A stretch of DNA of 64,000 nucleotides, from assembly GCF_000238255.3 (NCBI RefSeq), contig NZ_CP011039.1, forward strand, positions 11,001 to 75,000. The letters run 5' to 3'. This document shows positions 37,385 to 46,712 of this stretch, piece after piece. How positions within the stretch are numbered: position 1 is the stretch's first letter; each line of letters begins with the position of its first letter. The position numbers and the translations under genes were made by a program. Below the pieces are notes generated by a model. That model worked only from the letters and a program-made list of their open reading frames with translations, had not been told where the DNA came from and ran no database searches. The stretch is from Pseudoalteromonas spongiae UST010723-006 (lineage in GTDB: Bacteria > Pseudomonadota > Gammaproteobacteria > Enterobacterales > Alteromonadaceae).

Positions 37385-38086
37385 TTAAACAAGCAGGGAT
37401 TTGAGCGCAAAAATATCGCTTATTTCCATGTCAGCTAAACCTTTGTAGCGGTAAGGCACAAAAGCATTTTCTAGCCACACACTATAACAGCCAGCGTTGT
37501 TAGCGCCTTGCACATCTGAATCAAGGCTATCACCCACATGCAAAATCTCGTTTTGACTTACACCTAATTGCTGGCAAGCCAAATTAAACATATCGTTTGC
37601 TGGTTTTGCTTTGCCGTGTGGGCCTGCTTGTAATACTAGGTCAAAGCTATCTCTTAAATTGAATTGGCTCACATCGACATTACCATTGGTAATAGCAATC
37701 ACTTTGTATTTTTTACGAAGTGCTGCGAGTAAATTAATTACTTCAGATGCGACCTGAATATCGCTGCGCGCTTTAGCAAAAGCATCATAGGCTTTATCTG
37801 CATGAAATGCTGCATGTTCTACTTTGAGAGTTTCTAATCCCCACAGCAAAGCTTTTTGACGCCATAGCGTTACGTCGTTGATGATCTCAGGGTTTTCAAG
37901 CGCATAACCGTTTCGACAAGTGCGCCAAAAGTCGCCGCTTTGCGCCGCCCATTCTGGAATTGCTGCAAGGTAATCTTGCTGTGCTTTAATGGCGTTTTTT
38001 ATGATAGGGCGGTTGTCGTAAAGGGTATCGTCTAAATCAAAACTAATCACTTTTACGGCAGAAATCGCTCGGTTAAATCGCATCAT
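37385..38086 (-). CDS. yigB: HAD-family phosphatase YigB
   Basis: YigB is a small-molecule phosphatase of the HAD superfamily; in E. coli it dephosphorylates FMN in riboflavin metabolism. Motif I is FDLDDTLYDN (nucleophile and acid Asp), motif II VIAITNGN, motif III the Lys in GPHGKAKPAND, motif IV HVGDSLDSDVQGA. The 234-residue length from the ATG at 38086 matches E. coli (238); the longer frame starting at 38221 is inside xerC and has no family homology. An ATG three bases later is equally possible. It follows xerC after one base. Confidence 0.93.
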   Translation of the reverse strand: MMRFNRAISAVKVISFDLDDTLYDNRPIIKNAIKAQQDYLAAIPEWAAQSGDFWRTCRNGYALENPEIINDVTLWRQKALLWGLETLKVEHAAFHADKAYDAFAKARSDIQVASEVINLLAALRKKYKVIAITNGNVDVSQFNLRDSFDLVLQAGPHGKAKPANDMFNLACQQLGVSQNEILHVGDSLDSDVQGANNAGCYSVWLENAFVPYRYKGLADMEISDIFALKSLLV

Positions 38087-38087
38087 A

Positions 38088-39005
38088 TTACTTCTTTTTT
38101 GCCCTTGGGTGGGTGTTGTCGTATACCTTTGCAAGGTGTTGAAAATCAAGGTGCGTATACACTTGGGTGGTTGATAAATTACTATGGCCAAGTAACTCCT
38201 GCACTGCTCGCAAATCGCCACTCGACTCTAAAATATGTGAAGCAAAGCTATGGCGTAATTTGTGTGGATGCACATTAGCGCTCAGCCCTTGTTCAATGCC
38301 CCATTTTTTCATGCGCGCACGAATTTGGCGAATCGACAAGCGGCGTTTTTGTTTACTAGTAAATAAAGCGAGCTCGTCGGGATTAGCAAATTCTGCACGT
38401 ACTTTTAGCCATTCTTTTACCGCGCTAATGGCTTTTCGACCAACGGGAATAACCCGCTCTTTACCACCTTTACCTAATACGGTTAAAAGGCCATTAAAGA
38501 TCGCGCTCTTATCCGTTAAATTAAGGCTAGCCAGCTCAGATAAACGCAGCCCTGATGAATACATTAATTCCATCATGGCTTTGTCGCGAATTGCTAAGCT
38601 ATCTTCAGGTACAATTTCAAGTAGCTGATTTACTTGGTCAACATCGAGGTTTTTGGGTAGCGGCTTGGTGAACTTCGGCCCTTTTACGAGCTCTACCGGA
38701 TTCGCTTTGGCAAGCCCCTTTCTAATTAAAAACTTATAAAAGCTACGCAAGCACGATAGATGCAAATTAATGGTTCTAGCTGATAATTCGCGGCTTTTTA
38801 ACTTCGCGAGCAAGCCTTTTACATTCTCAACTTCAATTGCTTGCCAGTTAGCAACAAATTGCGAAAAATAGTGTGCTGATGTTTCTAAATGACGCAGGTA
38901 TGCATCGATGGTGGCTGTAGAATAGTGTTTCTCATTGCGCGCAAAAGCGATGTATAAATCTATACTCTGCTGCCAGCTTGCGCTTAGCGGTTGTTGCTCA
39001 CTCAT
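38088..39005 (-). CDS. xerC: Tyrosine recombinase XerC
   Basis: XerC acts with XerD at dif to resolve chromosome dimers. The N-terminal SAM-like DNA-binding domain covers about 10-100. The catalytic domain shows the R-K-H-R-H-Y set: ELMYSSGLRLSELASL (Arg I), GKGGKERVIPVG (Lys), HPHKLRHSFASHIL (His and Arg II), LGHSNLSTTQVYTH (His and nucleophilic Tyr). The length of 305 residues fits XerC. It overlaps the DUF484 gene by four bases (ATGA), as in the conserved dapF-DUF484-xerC-yigB order. Confidence 0.97.
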   Translation of the reverse strand: MSEQQPLSASWQQSIDLYIAFARNEKHYSTATIDAYLRHLETSAHYFSQFVANWQAIEVENVKGLLAKLKSRELSARTINLHLSCLRSFYKFLIRKGLAKANPVELVKGPKFTKPLPKNLDVDQVNQLLEIVPEDSLAIRDKAMMELMYSSGLRLSELASLNLTDKSAIFNGLLTVLGKGGKERVIPVGRKAISAVKEWLKVRAEFANPDELALFTSKQKRRLSIRQIRARMKKWGIEQGLSANVHPHKLRHSFASHILESSGDLRAVQELLGHSNLSTTQVYTHLDFQHLAKVYDNTHPRAKKK

Positions 39006-39613
39006 AACTGAGACAGTTTGATATCTAAGGCTTGAATAAATTCTAAAACAAATACACTGTTTTGTTCTGGATGATAGTGTGTTTCATCACTGCTGGCGAA
39101 GGCTAATATGGCTGTTGGCGTACTTTTATCGCCAACCAGATACACAGCTACCGAGCCAACTGTTTTTTGAAATAGCAGCATTTGCTCATCTTGACTCAAA
39201 CGTCCTAAAAAGCTGGTTTGTAAGCTAAAGCGTTGATCGAGCAGCGTTTGGTGCGTATCGCTATTAAAAGGTATTAATTGGCAATCAAGTAAATTAAATC
39301 CTTTGCACAAGGTTTGTGTTAACTTTTCTTGTAGTGCTTCTAGCGTGTCGGTTTTAAGTAGCAGTCGATGACATTGATTGAACACTTTAAAAATGTGTTC
39401 GTTATTGGTTGCGTTATCGATTAAATGAGAGAGTTTATCGGTTAATTCTCGATTTTTATTTTGCAATAAACTTTGTTGACGCTTTACAAGGCTGGTGGTG
39501 CCGTTTGGTTCGTCGTAAATGGATAAGCGCGCAAGTAGCTCAGGGTGCTTTTGTAAAAAGTCACGGTTTTGTTCTAAATAGTCGACAACTTGGCGTTCAT
39601 CTAATTCATTCAT
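39002..39613 (-). CDS. yigA: DUF484 family protein (YigA-like)
   Basis: The 203-residue protein begins with the DUF484 signature [23 protein letters not shown]-like fold is predicted for the remainder ([27 protein letters not shown]). Its function is unknown. Position between dapF and xerC is the E. coli yigA position, hence the symbol. It overlaps xerC and dapF by four bases at each end (ATGA type), indicating tight translational coupling. Confidence 0.9.
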   Translation of the reverse strand: MNELDERQVVDYLEQNRDFLQKHPELLARLSIYDEPNGTTSLVKRQQSLLQNKNRELTDKLSHLIDNATNNEHIFKVFNQCHRLLLKTDTLEALQEKLTQTLCKGFNLLDCQLIPFNSDTHQTLLDQRFSLQTSFLGRLSQDEQMLLFQKTVGSVAVYLVGDKSTPTAILAFASSDETHYHPEQNSVFVLEFIQALDIKLSQL

Positions 39614-40440
39614 ATCGCGATTTGACCATCAAACACATGTTCTGCAGGGCCGGTCATTTTTACTGGGTGACCGTCGCCTTGCCAATTTATTGTTAATTCG
39701 CCACCAGGTAATTCAACCTTTACTTGATTGGCGAGTTTCTTTTGTAAAATACCAACCACAACAGCGGCACAAGCACCACTACCACAGGCAAGTGTTTCAC
39801 CTGCGCCGCGTTCCCATACGCGCAGTTTGATATGCTCTGGCGAGATTATTTGCATAAAACCAATGTTGGCCTTTTTAGGAAAGCGCTCATGGCTTTCAAG
39901 TAACGGGCCTAACTTGGTAATTTGATCTGAGTTGATATCGTCTACTTCAAGTACGCAGTGCGGGTTGCCCATAGAGACGACGCCACAAAATATTGTATGT
40001 TCGCCTTCACGGATAATATACGTTGTTTCGCGCTTGGTCGCTTTAAACGGCACTTTTGCTGGGTCGAATTTAGGGTGGCCCATATTTACGCGCACTTTGC
40101 CGTCTTTCTCATTGTGTAGGGTAATATTGCCAGACTTTGTTGAGACCTGGATGCGATGGCGGTTGGTTAACCCTTTCATACGCACAAAGCGAGCAAAACA
40201 GCGCGCGCCATTCCCGCATTGTTCAACTTCATAGCCATCCGCATTAAAAATTCGGTAATGAAAATCCAAATCAGGATCGTACGGCGCTTCAACCATTAGT
40301 AATTGGTCAAATCCAATACCGAAATTGCGATCTGCTAACTTTCGAATTTGGTCTTTTGAAATAAAAACATTTTGCGTGACGTTATCAATAACCATAAAGT
40401 CATTGCCTAAGCCATGCATTTTAGAAAAATTTACTAGCAT
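39610..40440 (-). CDS. dapF: Diaminopimelate epimerase DapF
   Basis: DapF interconverts LL- and meso-diaminopimelate for lysine and peptidoglycan synthesis. The two catalytic cysteines are visible in [13 protein letters not shown] and [19 protein letters not shown]. The start [19 protein letters not shown] is the family signature. The length of 276 is standard. It is downstream of lysA by 21 bases and overlaps DUF484, so lysine synthesis and chromosome-dimer resolution genes share a transcript. Confidence 0.98.
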   Translation of the reverse strand: MLVNFSKMHGLGNDFMVIDNVTQNVFISKDQIRKLADRNFGIGFDQLLMVEAPYDPDLDFHYRIFNADGYEVEQCGNGARCFARFVRMKGLTNRHRIQVSTKSGNITLHNEKDGKVRVNMGHPKFDPAKVPFKATKRETTYIIREGEHTIFCGVVSMGNPHCVLEVDDINSDQITKLGPLLESHERFPKKANIGFMQIISPEHIKLRVWERGAGETLACGSGACAAVVVGILQKKLANQVKVELPGGELTINWQGDGHPVKMTGPAEHVFDGQIAI

Positions 40441-40461
40441 ATATATAAACTATGATTGTGC

Positions 40462-41709
40462 TTAAGGCAGTGTACACTCGTTTCGGTATAGGTCGTCAAT
40501 AGTTTCGCGTTGGCGAATTACATGAACTTGGTCGTTATCTACCATTATTTCAGCTACGCGCGGACGTGAATTGTAGTTTGAGCTCATGGTAAAACCGTAC
40601 GCACCGGCACTGCGCACGGCAATTAAATCGCCGGCTTCAATGCACAAATCGCGGTCTTTACCTAAAAAGTCACCAGTCTCACATACGGGGCCTACAATAT
40701 CGTAATTTTCGGTTTTACCTTGTCGCGGCTTTACTGCAATAATATTTTGCCAAGCCTGATAAAGAGATGGGCGCAGTAAATCATTCATGCCTGCATCAAC
40801 AATCGCAAAGTGTTTACCTTGGTTTTGTTTTAGGTATTCAACATTGGTGACCAAAATGCCAGCGTTGGCTGCGATAGCGCGGCCAGGTTCAAAAATTAGC
40901 TCAACATCGGGTAATTCTGCTAAGCATTCGGTGATTTTACTAACGTACTGACTTGGATGCGGAGGTGCTTCTTGGGCATACGGAACACCTAAACCACCGC
41001 CAACGTCAACATGGCTTAATTTGATATTATGAGATGCAAGTTCTTTAACGAGCGCGATTACTTTTTTAAGCGCCGCTATAAAAGGTTCTACTTCGGTAAG
41101 CTGTGAGCCAATATGAAAATCAATACCCTTGATATCTAAGTTAGGTAAGCTCGCCGCTTTCTTATATACATCAACCGCAATTTTAATATCTATGCCGAAT
41201 TTATTTTCTTTCAAACCGGTAGAAATATAGGGGTGCGTTTTAGCATCGATATCTGGGTTTACACGAATAGATATAGGCGCATTTACGTTCAACTCAGTTG
41301 CAACTTGCGAGATACGCTCAAGCTCAGCTTCTGATTCAACATTAAAGCACTTGATTTTGTGCTCTAGAGCAAAGGCAATTTCGTCATGTGTTTTAGCAAC
41401 ACCTGAAAATACCACTTTACTGGTATCGCCACCGGCTGCAATTACTCGTGCCAGTTCACCTTTAGAAACAATATCAAAACCAGAACCAAGACGCGCCAAT
41501 ACGTTTAAAATAGCGAGGTTTGAATTAGCTTTTACGGCATAGCATACAAGGTGATTATGGTGACTTGCCGCGTCGCAAAATGCCTTATAGTGGCGTTCTA
41601 ATGTAGCACGCGAGTATACATAACAAGGCGTACCATATTGTTTGGCAATATATTCAACCTTGACTTGTTCTGCAAACAGTTCGTTATCGTTATAGTTAAA
41701 ATAGTCCAT
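40462..41709 (-). CDS. lysA: Diaminopimelate decarboxylase LysA
   Basis: LysA decarboxylates meso-diaminopimelate to lysine with pyridoxal phosphate. The PLP lysine is in HLVCYAVKANSNLAIL near residue 60. HIGSQLTEVEPF, the glycine loop DVGGGLGVPY, EPGRAIAANAG and the C-terminal GPVCETGDFLGKDR with the catalytic Cys follow. The length of 415 is normal. The ATG overlaps the stop of lptM by one base (TAATG), so lptM-lysA are coupled. Confidence 0.97.
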   Translation of the reverse strand: MDYFNYNDNELFAEQVKVEYIAKQYGTPCYVYSRATLERHYKAFCDAASHHNHLVCYAVKANSNLAILNVLARLGSGFDIVSKGELARVIAAGGDTSKVVFSGVAKTHDEIAFALEHKIKCFNVESEAELERISQVATELNVNAPISIRVNPDIDAKTHPYISTGLKENKFGIDIKIAVDVYKKAASLPNLDIKGIDFHIGSQLTEVEPFIAALKKVIALVKELASHNIKLSHVDVGGGLGVPYAQEAPPHPSQYVSKITECLAELPDVELIFEPGRAIAANAGILVTNVEYLKQNQGKHFAIVDAGMNDLLRPSLYQAWQNIIAVKPRQGKTENYDIVGPVCETGDFLGKDRDLCIEAGDLIAVRSAGAYGFTMSSNYNSRPRVAEIMVDNDQVHVIRQRETIDDLYRNECTLP

Positions 41710-41876
41710 TACTGTTGCTCCTGTTGCTCTTTATCAGCGTCGGTTTGCTGCTTTGGTTGATTTGATTCCACTTGATCTTGCTCGGCAAGATATAAAGGAC
41801 CTTTTTGACCGCAACCAGCTAAAATGAGCAATGACACACTCATAAATACTGAAACTAATTTCTTACATTTAACCAT
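41709..41876 (-). CDS. lptM: Small lipoprotein LptM (YifL)
   Basis: This short gene encodes 55 residues: a signal sequence ending in a lipobox, LAGCGQKGPLYL, then a Gln/Asp/Glu-rich tail. The CGQKGPLY motif is diagnostic of LptM/YifL, which helps the LptDE translocon mature by promoting LptD disulfide formation. The position upstream of dapF/lysA is conserved. The stop overlaps the lysA start by one base. The ATG at 41876 gives MVKCKKLVSVFMS. It is divergent from cyaY. Confidence 0.92.
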   Translation of the reverse strand: MVKCKKLVSVFMSVSLLILAGCGQKGPLYLAEQDQVESNQPKQQTDADKEQQEQQ

Positions 41877-42027
41877 ATCGTCTGTTTATAAAACTTATTA
41901 CTGACAAGTGAATGCCACGGTTGGTATTATTGAATAGAGATTATCAGAAAAAAGCGCAAAAACGCAGGATATTGACGTTTTTTCTTATGCTTTATTGGCA
42001 TCAAAAAATCAATTTGGAAATTTAGCT

Positions 42028-42348
42028 ATGACAGACCAAGAATACCATCAGTTAATCGATGATTTGTTTATTAACTTAGAAGAGCAAGTTGATGCCTGCG
42101 AGGTCGACTTAGACTATGAATCTGCCTCGGGAATTTTAGAAATTATTTTTCCCGATAACAGTAAGATCATTCTTAATAAACAAGCACCTTTACAACAGTT
42201 GTGGGTAGCAACTAAGTTTAATGGTCACCATTTTGAGCGCCATGGTGATAAATGGATTGATAACCGTAGTGGCTCTGAGTTCTGGCAATTTATGAATGAT
42301 GCCGCGAGCAAACAAGCGGGTACAAGCATTGTATGGGAAGCTGAATAA
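42028..42348 (+). CDS. cyaY: Iron-sulfur cluster assembly protein CyaY (frataxin)
   Basis: CyaY is the bacterial frataxin; it binds iron and regulates the IscS-IscU complex. The acidic first helix ([23 protein letters not shown]) and the beta-sheet with [34 protein letters not shown] are characteristic. The sequence after the ATG at 42028 (MTDQEYHQL) aligns with E. coli MNDSEFHRL; an upstream in-frame start adds 11 residues without homology. The length is 106 residues. The neighbour is a one-base-spaced esterase, while cyaA, present at this place in E. coli, is absent. Confidence 0.95.
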   Translation: MTDQEYHQLIDDLFINLEEQVDACEVDLDYESASGILEIIFPDNSKIILNKQAPLQQLWVATKFNGHHFERHGDKWIDNRSGSEFWQFMNDAASKQAGTSIVWEAE

Positions 42349-43005
42349 ATGAGTTTAGACGCAGTTATTATTGAGCCGCAATCAAGTCACAAAGCAACGG
42401 TAATTTGGTTGCATGGTTTAGGTGACTCAGGCGATGGTTTTGCACCTATCGTACCGGAACTTAATTTACCTGCAGAACTGGGTGTAAAATTTATTTTTCC
42501 ACACGCACCAATTCAACCGGTCACCATAAATGGTGGTATGGCGATGCGTTCATGGTATGACATTAAATCTCTTGATCTAGATAAACGCGCCGATGAGCAA
42601 GGTGTGCAACAATCTGCTGCGGCAGTACAGCAATTAATTGATGCTGAAATCGACAATGGTATTGCGCCTAGCAATATTATTTTGGCGGGTTTTTCGCAAG
42701 GTGGCGTTGTGTCATTGTATTTAGCACCTCGCTTACCATATCAGTTGGCGGGTGTTATGGCGCTTTCTACCTATATGTGTGAGCCTGCTAAACTTAAACT
42801 CGAAAAGCAGCAAGCAAGCTTAAATGTATTTATGGCTCATGGCAGTTTTGACGACGTGGTACCAACAGGCGCAGGAAAAGCAGCACATCAAACATTACTT
42901 GAATTGGGTTATGAAGTTAGTTGGCAGGAATACCCAATGACACACCAAGTGTGTTTAGAGGAAATTAAGGCGATCCGTACTTGGTTGGTTTCGCGCTTAA
43001 ACTAG
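42349..43005 (+). CDS. Carboxylesterase of the alpha/beta-hydrolase family
   Basis: The 218-residue protein is a cytosolic alpha/beta hydrolase of the Abhydrolase_2 (phospholipase/carboxylesterase, APT-like) family. Visible motifs: VIWLHGLGDSGDGF, FPHAPIQPVTINGGMAMRSWYDI, the nucleophile elbow GFSQGG, the Asp in HGSFDDVVP and the His in MTHQVCLEE. The substrate is not known; relatives hydrolyse short-chain esters. Its ATG is directly after the cyaY stop, so the two form an operon, possibly with the DUF2914 gene. Confidence 0.92.
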   Translation: MSLDAVIIEPQSSHKATVIWLHGLGDSGDGFAPIVPELNLPAELGVKFIFPHAPIQPVTINGGMAMRSWYDIKSLDLDKRADEQGVQQSAAAVQQLIDAEIDNGIAPSNIILAGFSQGGVVSLYLAPRLPYQLAGVMALSTYMCEPAKLKLEKQQASLNVFMAHGSFDDVVPTGAGKAAHQTLLELGYEVSWQEYPMTHQVCLEEIKAIRTWLVSRLN

Positions 43006-43014
43006 GAAGGAATA

Positions 43015-43926
43015 GTGGCACAAAAGATAAAAATTACGGCGACATTGGCTAATAAGCAAAACCAATCCGCGCAAAATGCAAAACCGAGCGAAGTTGAGTA
43101 CCAATGGCGCTGGGCGCGTGTTTTTGCGGCGCTGTTGTTGGTGGTAGTCGTATTAGTTTTGGCAACTATGTACTTATTTCCAAATACGGAATATCCAAAA
43201 GAAACGAGCCAATCATTAACAAAAGCCAGTGTGCAAAAAGGCAACTCAACCGTTGTGAAAACGATAACATCAGCTGTGAACAATGCTAAAAATACTGTTA
43301 ATGAAACCGAAAAGGTTGGTTTAAGTCAATCTACACCAACTGAAGTACCAATAGAGAAAGCTTCTGTCACTCAACCTGCGGTTGAACAACGAGTCGAGCT
43401 AGAGCCTAGCAATCCTGGGGATGTTGATAACAGTGAAGCGGTTGTTAGTGAAAGCGTGACGAATAATAGTCTGGCAAAAACAGCCGAAAATAGCGATGAG
43501 TTATTAGAGCAGGCTGTGAGCATCGATATTGAACAACAAGCAAACGAAAACAGTAATGTCGACTTAGCAGATATTGCACTTGGCGCAAAAATGAATACCC
43601 AAAGTGTAACGCGCGCATTGTTATCGCGTGACATTAAAGCGCGAGAGCCTGTTGATATTATTGGTGAACGAATCGCAAGGGCGAGCTTTACCAAAAAATT
43701 GTACTTCTTTACTGAAGTAAACGGCTTAAAAGGTAAAGTGGTGCGCCACAAGTGGTATTTTCAAGATCAATTGCAAGCGGATGTTGAGCTTTCAATATTT
43801 GCAGAGCGATACCGTACCTATTCATCAAAAAATATAGCGGCACTGCAACTAGGCGAGTGGCGTGTAGAATTAATTGCCGACGGAAAAACGTTGGCGAGCA
43901 AGCAATTTAAAGTAACTGACCAGTAG
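43015..43926 (+). CDS. DUF2914 membrane-anchored protein
   Basis: The protein has a 30-residue cytoplasmic start, one membrane helix ([17 protein letters not shown], about 38-54), a long low-complexity Glu/Ser/Val linker (about 60-190) and a C-terminal DUF2914-like beta domain with [20 protein letters not shown] and [15 protein letters not shown]. The role is unknown. It starts with GTG behind AGGAAGGA. It lies between an esterase and hemC; the position of cyaA in E. coli is thus filled by two unrelated genes. Confidence 0.85.
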   Translation: MAQKIKITATLANKQNQSAQNAKPSEVEYQWRWARVFAALLLVVVVLVLATMYLFPNTEYPKETSQSLTKASVQKGNSTVVKTITSAVNNAKNTVNETEKVGLSQSTPTEVPIEKASVTQPAVEQRVELEPSNPGDVDNSEAVVSESVTNNSLAKTAENSDELLEQAVSIDIEQQANENSNVDLADIALGAKMNTQSVTRALLSRDIKAREPVDIIGERIARASFTKKLYFFTEVNGLKGKVVRHKWYFQDQLQADVELSIFAERYRTYSSKNIAALQLGEWRVELIADGKTLASKQFKVTDQ

Positions 43927-43946
43927 CGAGTCAGTGTAGGAAAATT

Positions 43947-44882
43947 ATGTCTCAAGATAATCCAATTATTCGTATTGCAACACGTAAAAGCGCATTGGCT
44001 CTTTGGCAAGCAGAGTTTGTAAAAGCTGAACTGGAAAAGCACCATGCTAATTTAACGGTTGAGCTTGTGCCTATGTCGACTCAAGGCGATAAAATTTTAG
44101 ACACACCACTGGCGAAAATTGGTGGTAAAGGCCTATTTGTTAAAGAGCTTGAAGTCGCTATGATGGAAGGTCGCGCAGATATTGCCGTTCACTCGATGAA
44201 AGACGTTCCGGTTGAATTCCCTGATGGACTAGAACTGCACACAATTTGTGAACGAGAAGATCCGCGAGATGCATTTGTATCAAACAACTTTAAGTCGCTA
44301 GCTGATTTGCCTCAAGGTGCAATTGTTGGTACATCGAGCCTACGTCGTCAGTGTCAGTTAAAAGCGGCGCGTCCTGATCTCGAAATTAGAGATTTACGCG
44401 GTAACGTAAATACGCGTTTAGCAAAATTAGATGCCGGTGAATACGACGCAATTATTCTTGCCGCTGCAGGCCTTATTCGTTTAGAAATGCCAGAACGCAT
44501 TGCAGACTTTATTGCGGCAGAAGACTCATTACCTGCAAATGGTCAAGGTGCGGTAGGTATTGAGTGTCGTAGCGATGACGAAACAACTAAAGCGTTACTT
44601 GCGCCACTTGAGCACACAGAAACGCGCTATCGTGTACTAGCAGAGCGCGCAATGAACCGTAAGTTACAAGGTGGTTGCCAAGTTCCGATTGGTGCATTTG
44701 CAACTGTTGAAGGTGAAACACTAACACTACGCGGTTTAGTGGGCGCGTTAGATGGCTCGGTAATTTTGCAGCATACACTGGCTGGTAATGTGGCAAATGC
44801 AGAACAAATCGGCGAGCAAGTAGCTGATAACTTGTTATCGCAAGGTGCTGATAAAATTCTTGCTGAAGTTTACGGTAACTAA
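43947..44882 (+). CDS. hemC: Hydroxymethylbilane synthase HemC
   Basis: HemC condenses four porphobilinogens into hydroxymethylbilane. Signatures: [48 protein letters not shown], and the dipyrromethane-cofactor cysteine in [10 protein letters not shown] near residue 243. The length of 311 is normal. hemD follows 12 bases later in the conserved hemCDXY operon. Confidence 0.98.
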   Translation: MSQDNPIIRIATRKSALALWQAEFVKAELEKHHANLTVELVPMSTQGDKILDTPLAKIGGKGLFVKELEVAMMEGRADIAVHSMKDVPVEFPDGLELHTICEREDPRDAFVSNNFKSLADLPQGAIVGTSSLRRQCQLKAARPDLEIRDLRGNVNTRLAKLDAGEYDAIILAAAGLIRLEMPERIADFIAAEDSLPANGQGAVGIECRSDDETTKALLAPLEHTETRYRVLAERAMNRKLQGGCQVPIGAFATVEGETLTLRGLVGALDGSVILQHTLAGNVANAEQIGEQVADNLLSQGADKILAEVYGN

Positions 44883-44894
44883 CAAGGAGTGCAT

Positions 44895-46712
44895 GTGACA
44901 CATATCTTACTCACACGGCCAGAGGACAAGAGCCAACAATTAGCTGAACGCCTATCAAATATGGCGATTAAAAGCACCATTCAACCATTACTGGCGCTTG
45001 AAGCAATTGCAGTGAGTGAACAGCAACTTGCTATGCTTGAAAGTGCCGATATTGTGCTTTTTGTGTCACAAGATGCCGCACGTTTCTTACATGCGTTACA
45101 ACCTGAACTAGCAAAACACAGCCACTGTTTAGCTGTTGGCAAAAGTACCGCTGAAACGGTAACCGAACTGTTCAACAAGCCGTGTGCTAGCCCGTTGGTT
45201 GAAACCAGCGAAGGTTTGCTTGCCATGCCAGAGCTCAACAATGTGGCAAGTAAACAAATTGTATTGGTAAAAGGCAAAGGTGGGCGCAATAAGTTAGCGC
45301 AAGAATTAAAAGCGCGCGAAGCGATTTTTCAGCCGCTAGCCGTTTACCAGCGTTTGGCGAATGCTAATTTAAATGATGCAATGGCGGCTAATTGGCAAGC
45401 GAATGGTATAGATGCCGTTGTCTTAACGAGCAATGCAAGTATCGATAGCTTTTTAGCAATAGCGACAAATAAAATCTGGTTATCGCAGCTAACCGTTTAC
45501 TTGGTAAGTGAGCGCTGCGTTAACTACTTGCAAGACAAAGCCAATGTAAAACACATTATTAATTGCCAAGGTGCTGATAATGATAGCATTATCAATGCCA
45601 TTGCAGGTCAACATAAACATCAACAGAGTCACGCTATGGAACAAGAAAAAGACATAACGGCAAAGAGTACGATTAGCGAAAAGCCAACAAGTAAGGCGCA
45701 AACTACGAGCAATAGCGCTTCAAAACCAGCCGTGGCAAAGCAATCAGGTTCAGGCAAGGCAATTGCTGTTGTTGCGTTGTTGGTATCACTTACAGCGGTT
45801 GGTGGATTAGGGTACGGCTATACCTTATTTCAACAACAGAAAAATTTTCTCGTTAAGTTAAATAACAAAAACAACACGCTCGCTGAACAGATTGCCCAAG
45901 TTAATACACAGGCGCTGGCATTAAAAAATCAAAATCAACAATTGCAGAATGCATTATCGGCTCAGGTATCTGAGGCAGAGCTGGCGCTTAATGAAAAAAT
46001 TGCTCAACAGTTACATGCTGCTAACCAACAAACACCAGAGCTAAATCGTGAAGAAGTGAAAAGCCTTTACCGTATGGCAGAATTTAAGGCGTTGGTGCAA
46101 AATGATTACCTAGGCGCTGCGGCAATGCTGGCACGTTTAGATGTACTGCTTGAAAACTTTCCGGGTACTCAGCAAGCTAGAGCGGCACTACATCAAGATA
46201 TTCAAGCATTACAAGCGGTACAAACGGCTGATGTTGAAGGTTTATATTTAAAGTTGTCTGGGTTAATCGCTAATCTTGATGAGCTACCGCTTAATATGGT
46301 GGTGCTACCGGAAGAAGCTGATAAAGTTGATCAGCAGGCGCTTTCAAATAATGTGGATGATTGGCAGTCAAACTTAAAACGCAGTTGGGACTTGCTGGTG
46401 GATGACTTTATTAAAGTGCGCAAACGCACAGCGCCGATAGAGCCGTTATTAAGCCAAGAAGAGCAAGCGTTGATCCGACATCAATTACGTTTTTATATGG
46501 CACAAGCACAAACTGCGCTTACAAAGCAGCAGCCAGCCATTTTCTCTACAGCACTGCAACAAGCACAAAACGTAGTTAACAATTATTATGATGTGCAAGC
46601 TGCAAATGTAAAATACCTTAATAATCAATTGAGTGAATTAAATGCTAGGCCTCTTGTGTTCACACCAGAGATTACCTTTAATTCTGCAGCTGCAATTAAG
46701 GAGCTACTATGA
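44895..46712 (+). CDS. hemDX: HemD-HemX fusion: uroporphyrinogen-III synthase fused to HemX
   Basis: One open frame encodes two proteins that are separate in E. coli. Residues about 1-245 are HemD (LLTRPEDKSQQLAERL, VLVKGKGGRNKL, VVLTSNASIDSF), which closes hydroxymethylbilane to uroporphyrinogen III. Residues from about 247 match HemX: a low-complexity linker, a membrane helix (AIAVVALLVSLTAVGGLGYGY) and a helical periplasmic part (LDVLLENFPGTQQARAALHQDI). GTG at 44895 has AAGGAG at 5 bases; a GTG at 44889 overlaps that site. An in-frame ATG at 45636 could start HemX separately (weak CAGAG). It overlaps hemY by four bases. Confidence 0.88.
   Translation: MTHILLTRPEDKSQQLAERLSNMAIKSTIQPLLALEAIAVSEQQLAMLESADIVLFVSQDAARFLHALQPELAKHSHCLAVGKSTAETVTELFNKPCASPLVETSEGLLAMPELNNVASKQIVLVKGKGGRNKLAQELKAREAIFQPLAVYQRLANANLNDAMAANWQANGIDAVVLTSNASIDSFLAIATNKIWLSQLTVYLVSERCVNYLQDKANVKHIINCQGADNDSIINAIAGQHKHQQSHAMEQEKDITAKSTISEKPTSKAQTTSNSASKPAVAKQSGSGKAIAVVALLVSLTAVGGLGYGYTLFQQQKNFLVKLNNKNNTLAEQIAQVNTQALALKNQNQQLQNALSAQVSEAELALNEKIAQQLHAANQQTPELNREEVKSLYRMAEFKALVQNDYLGAAAMLARLDVLLENFPGTQQARAALHQDIQALQAVQTADVEGLYLKLSGLIANLDELPLNMVVLPEEADKVDQQALSNNVDDWQSNLKRSWDLLVDDFIKVRKRTAPIEPLLSQEEQALIRHQLRFYMAQAQTALTKQQPAIFSTALQQAQNVVNNYYDVQAANVKYLNNQLSELNARPLVFTPEITFNSAAAIKELL

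Noticed and set aside
38087..38221. Longer N terminus for yigB (45 extra codons)
   Set aside because: It lies inside xerC and lacks family similarity; the ATG at 38086 aligns with YigB.
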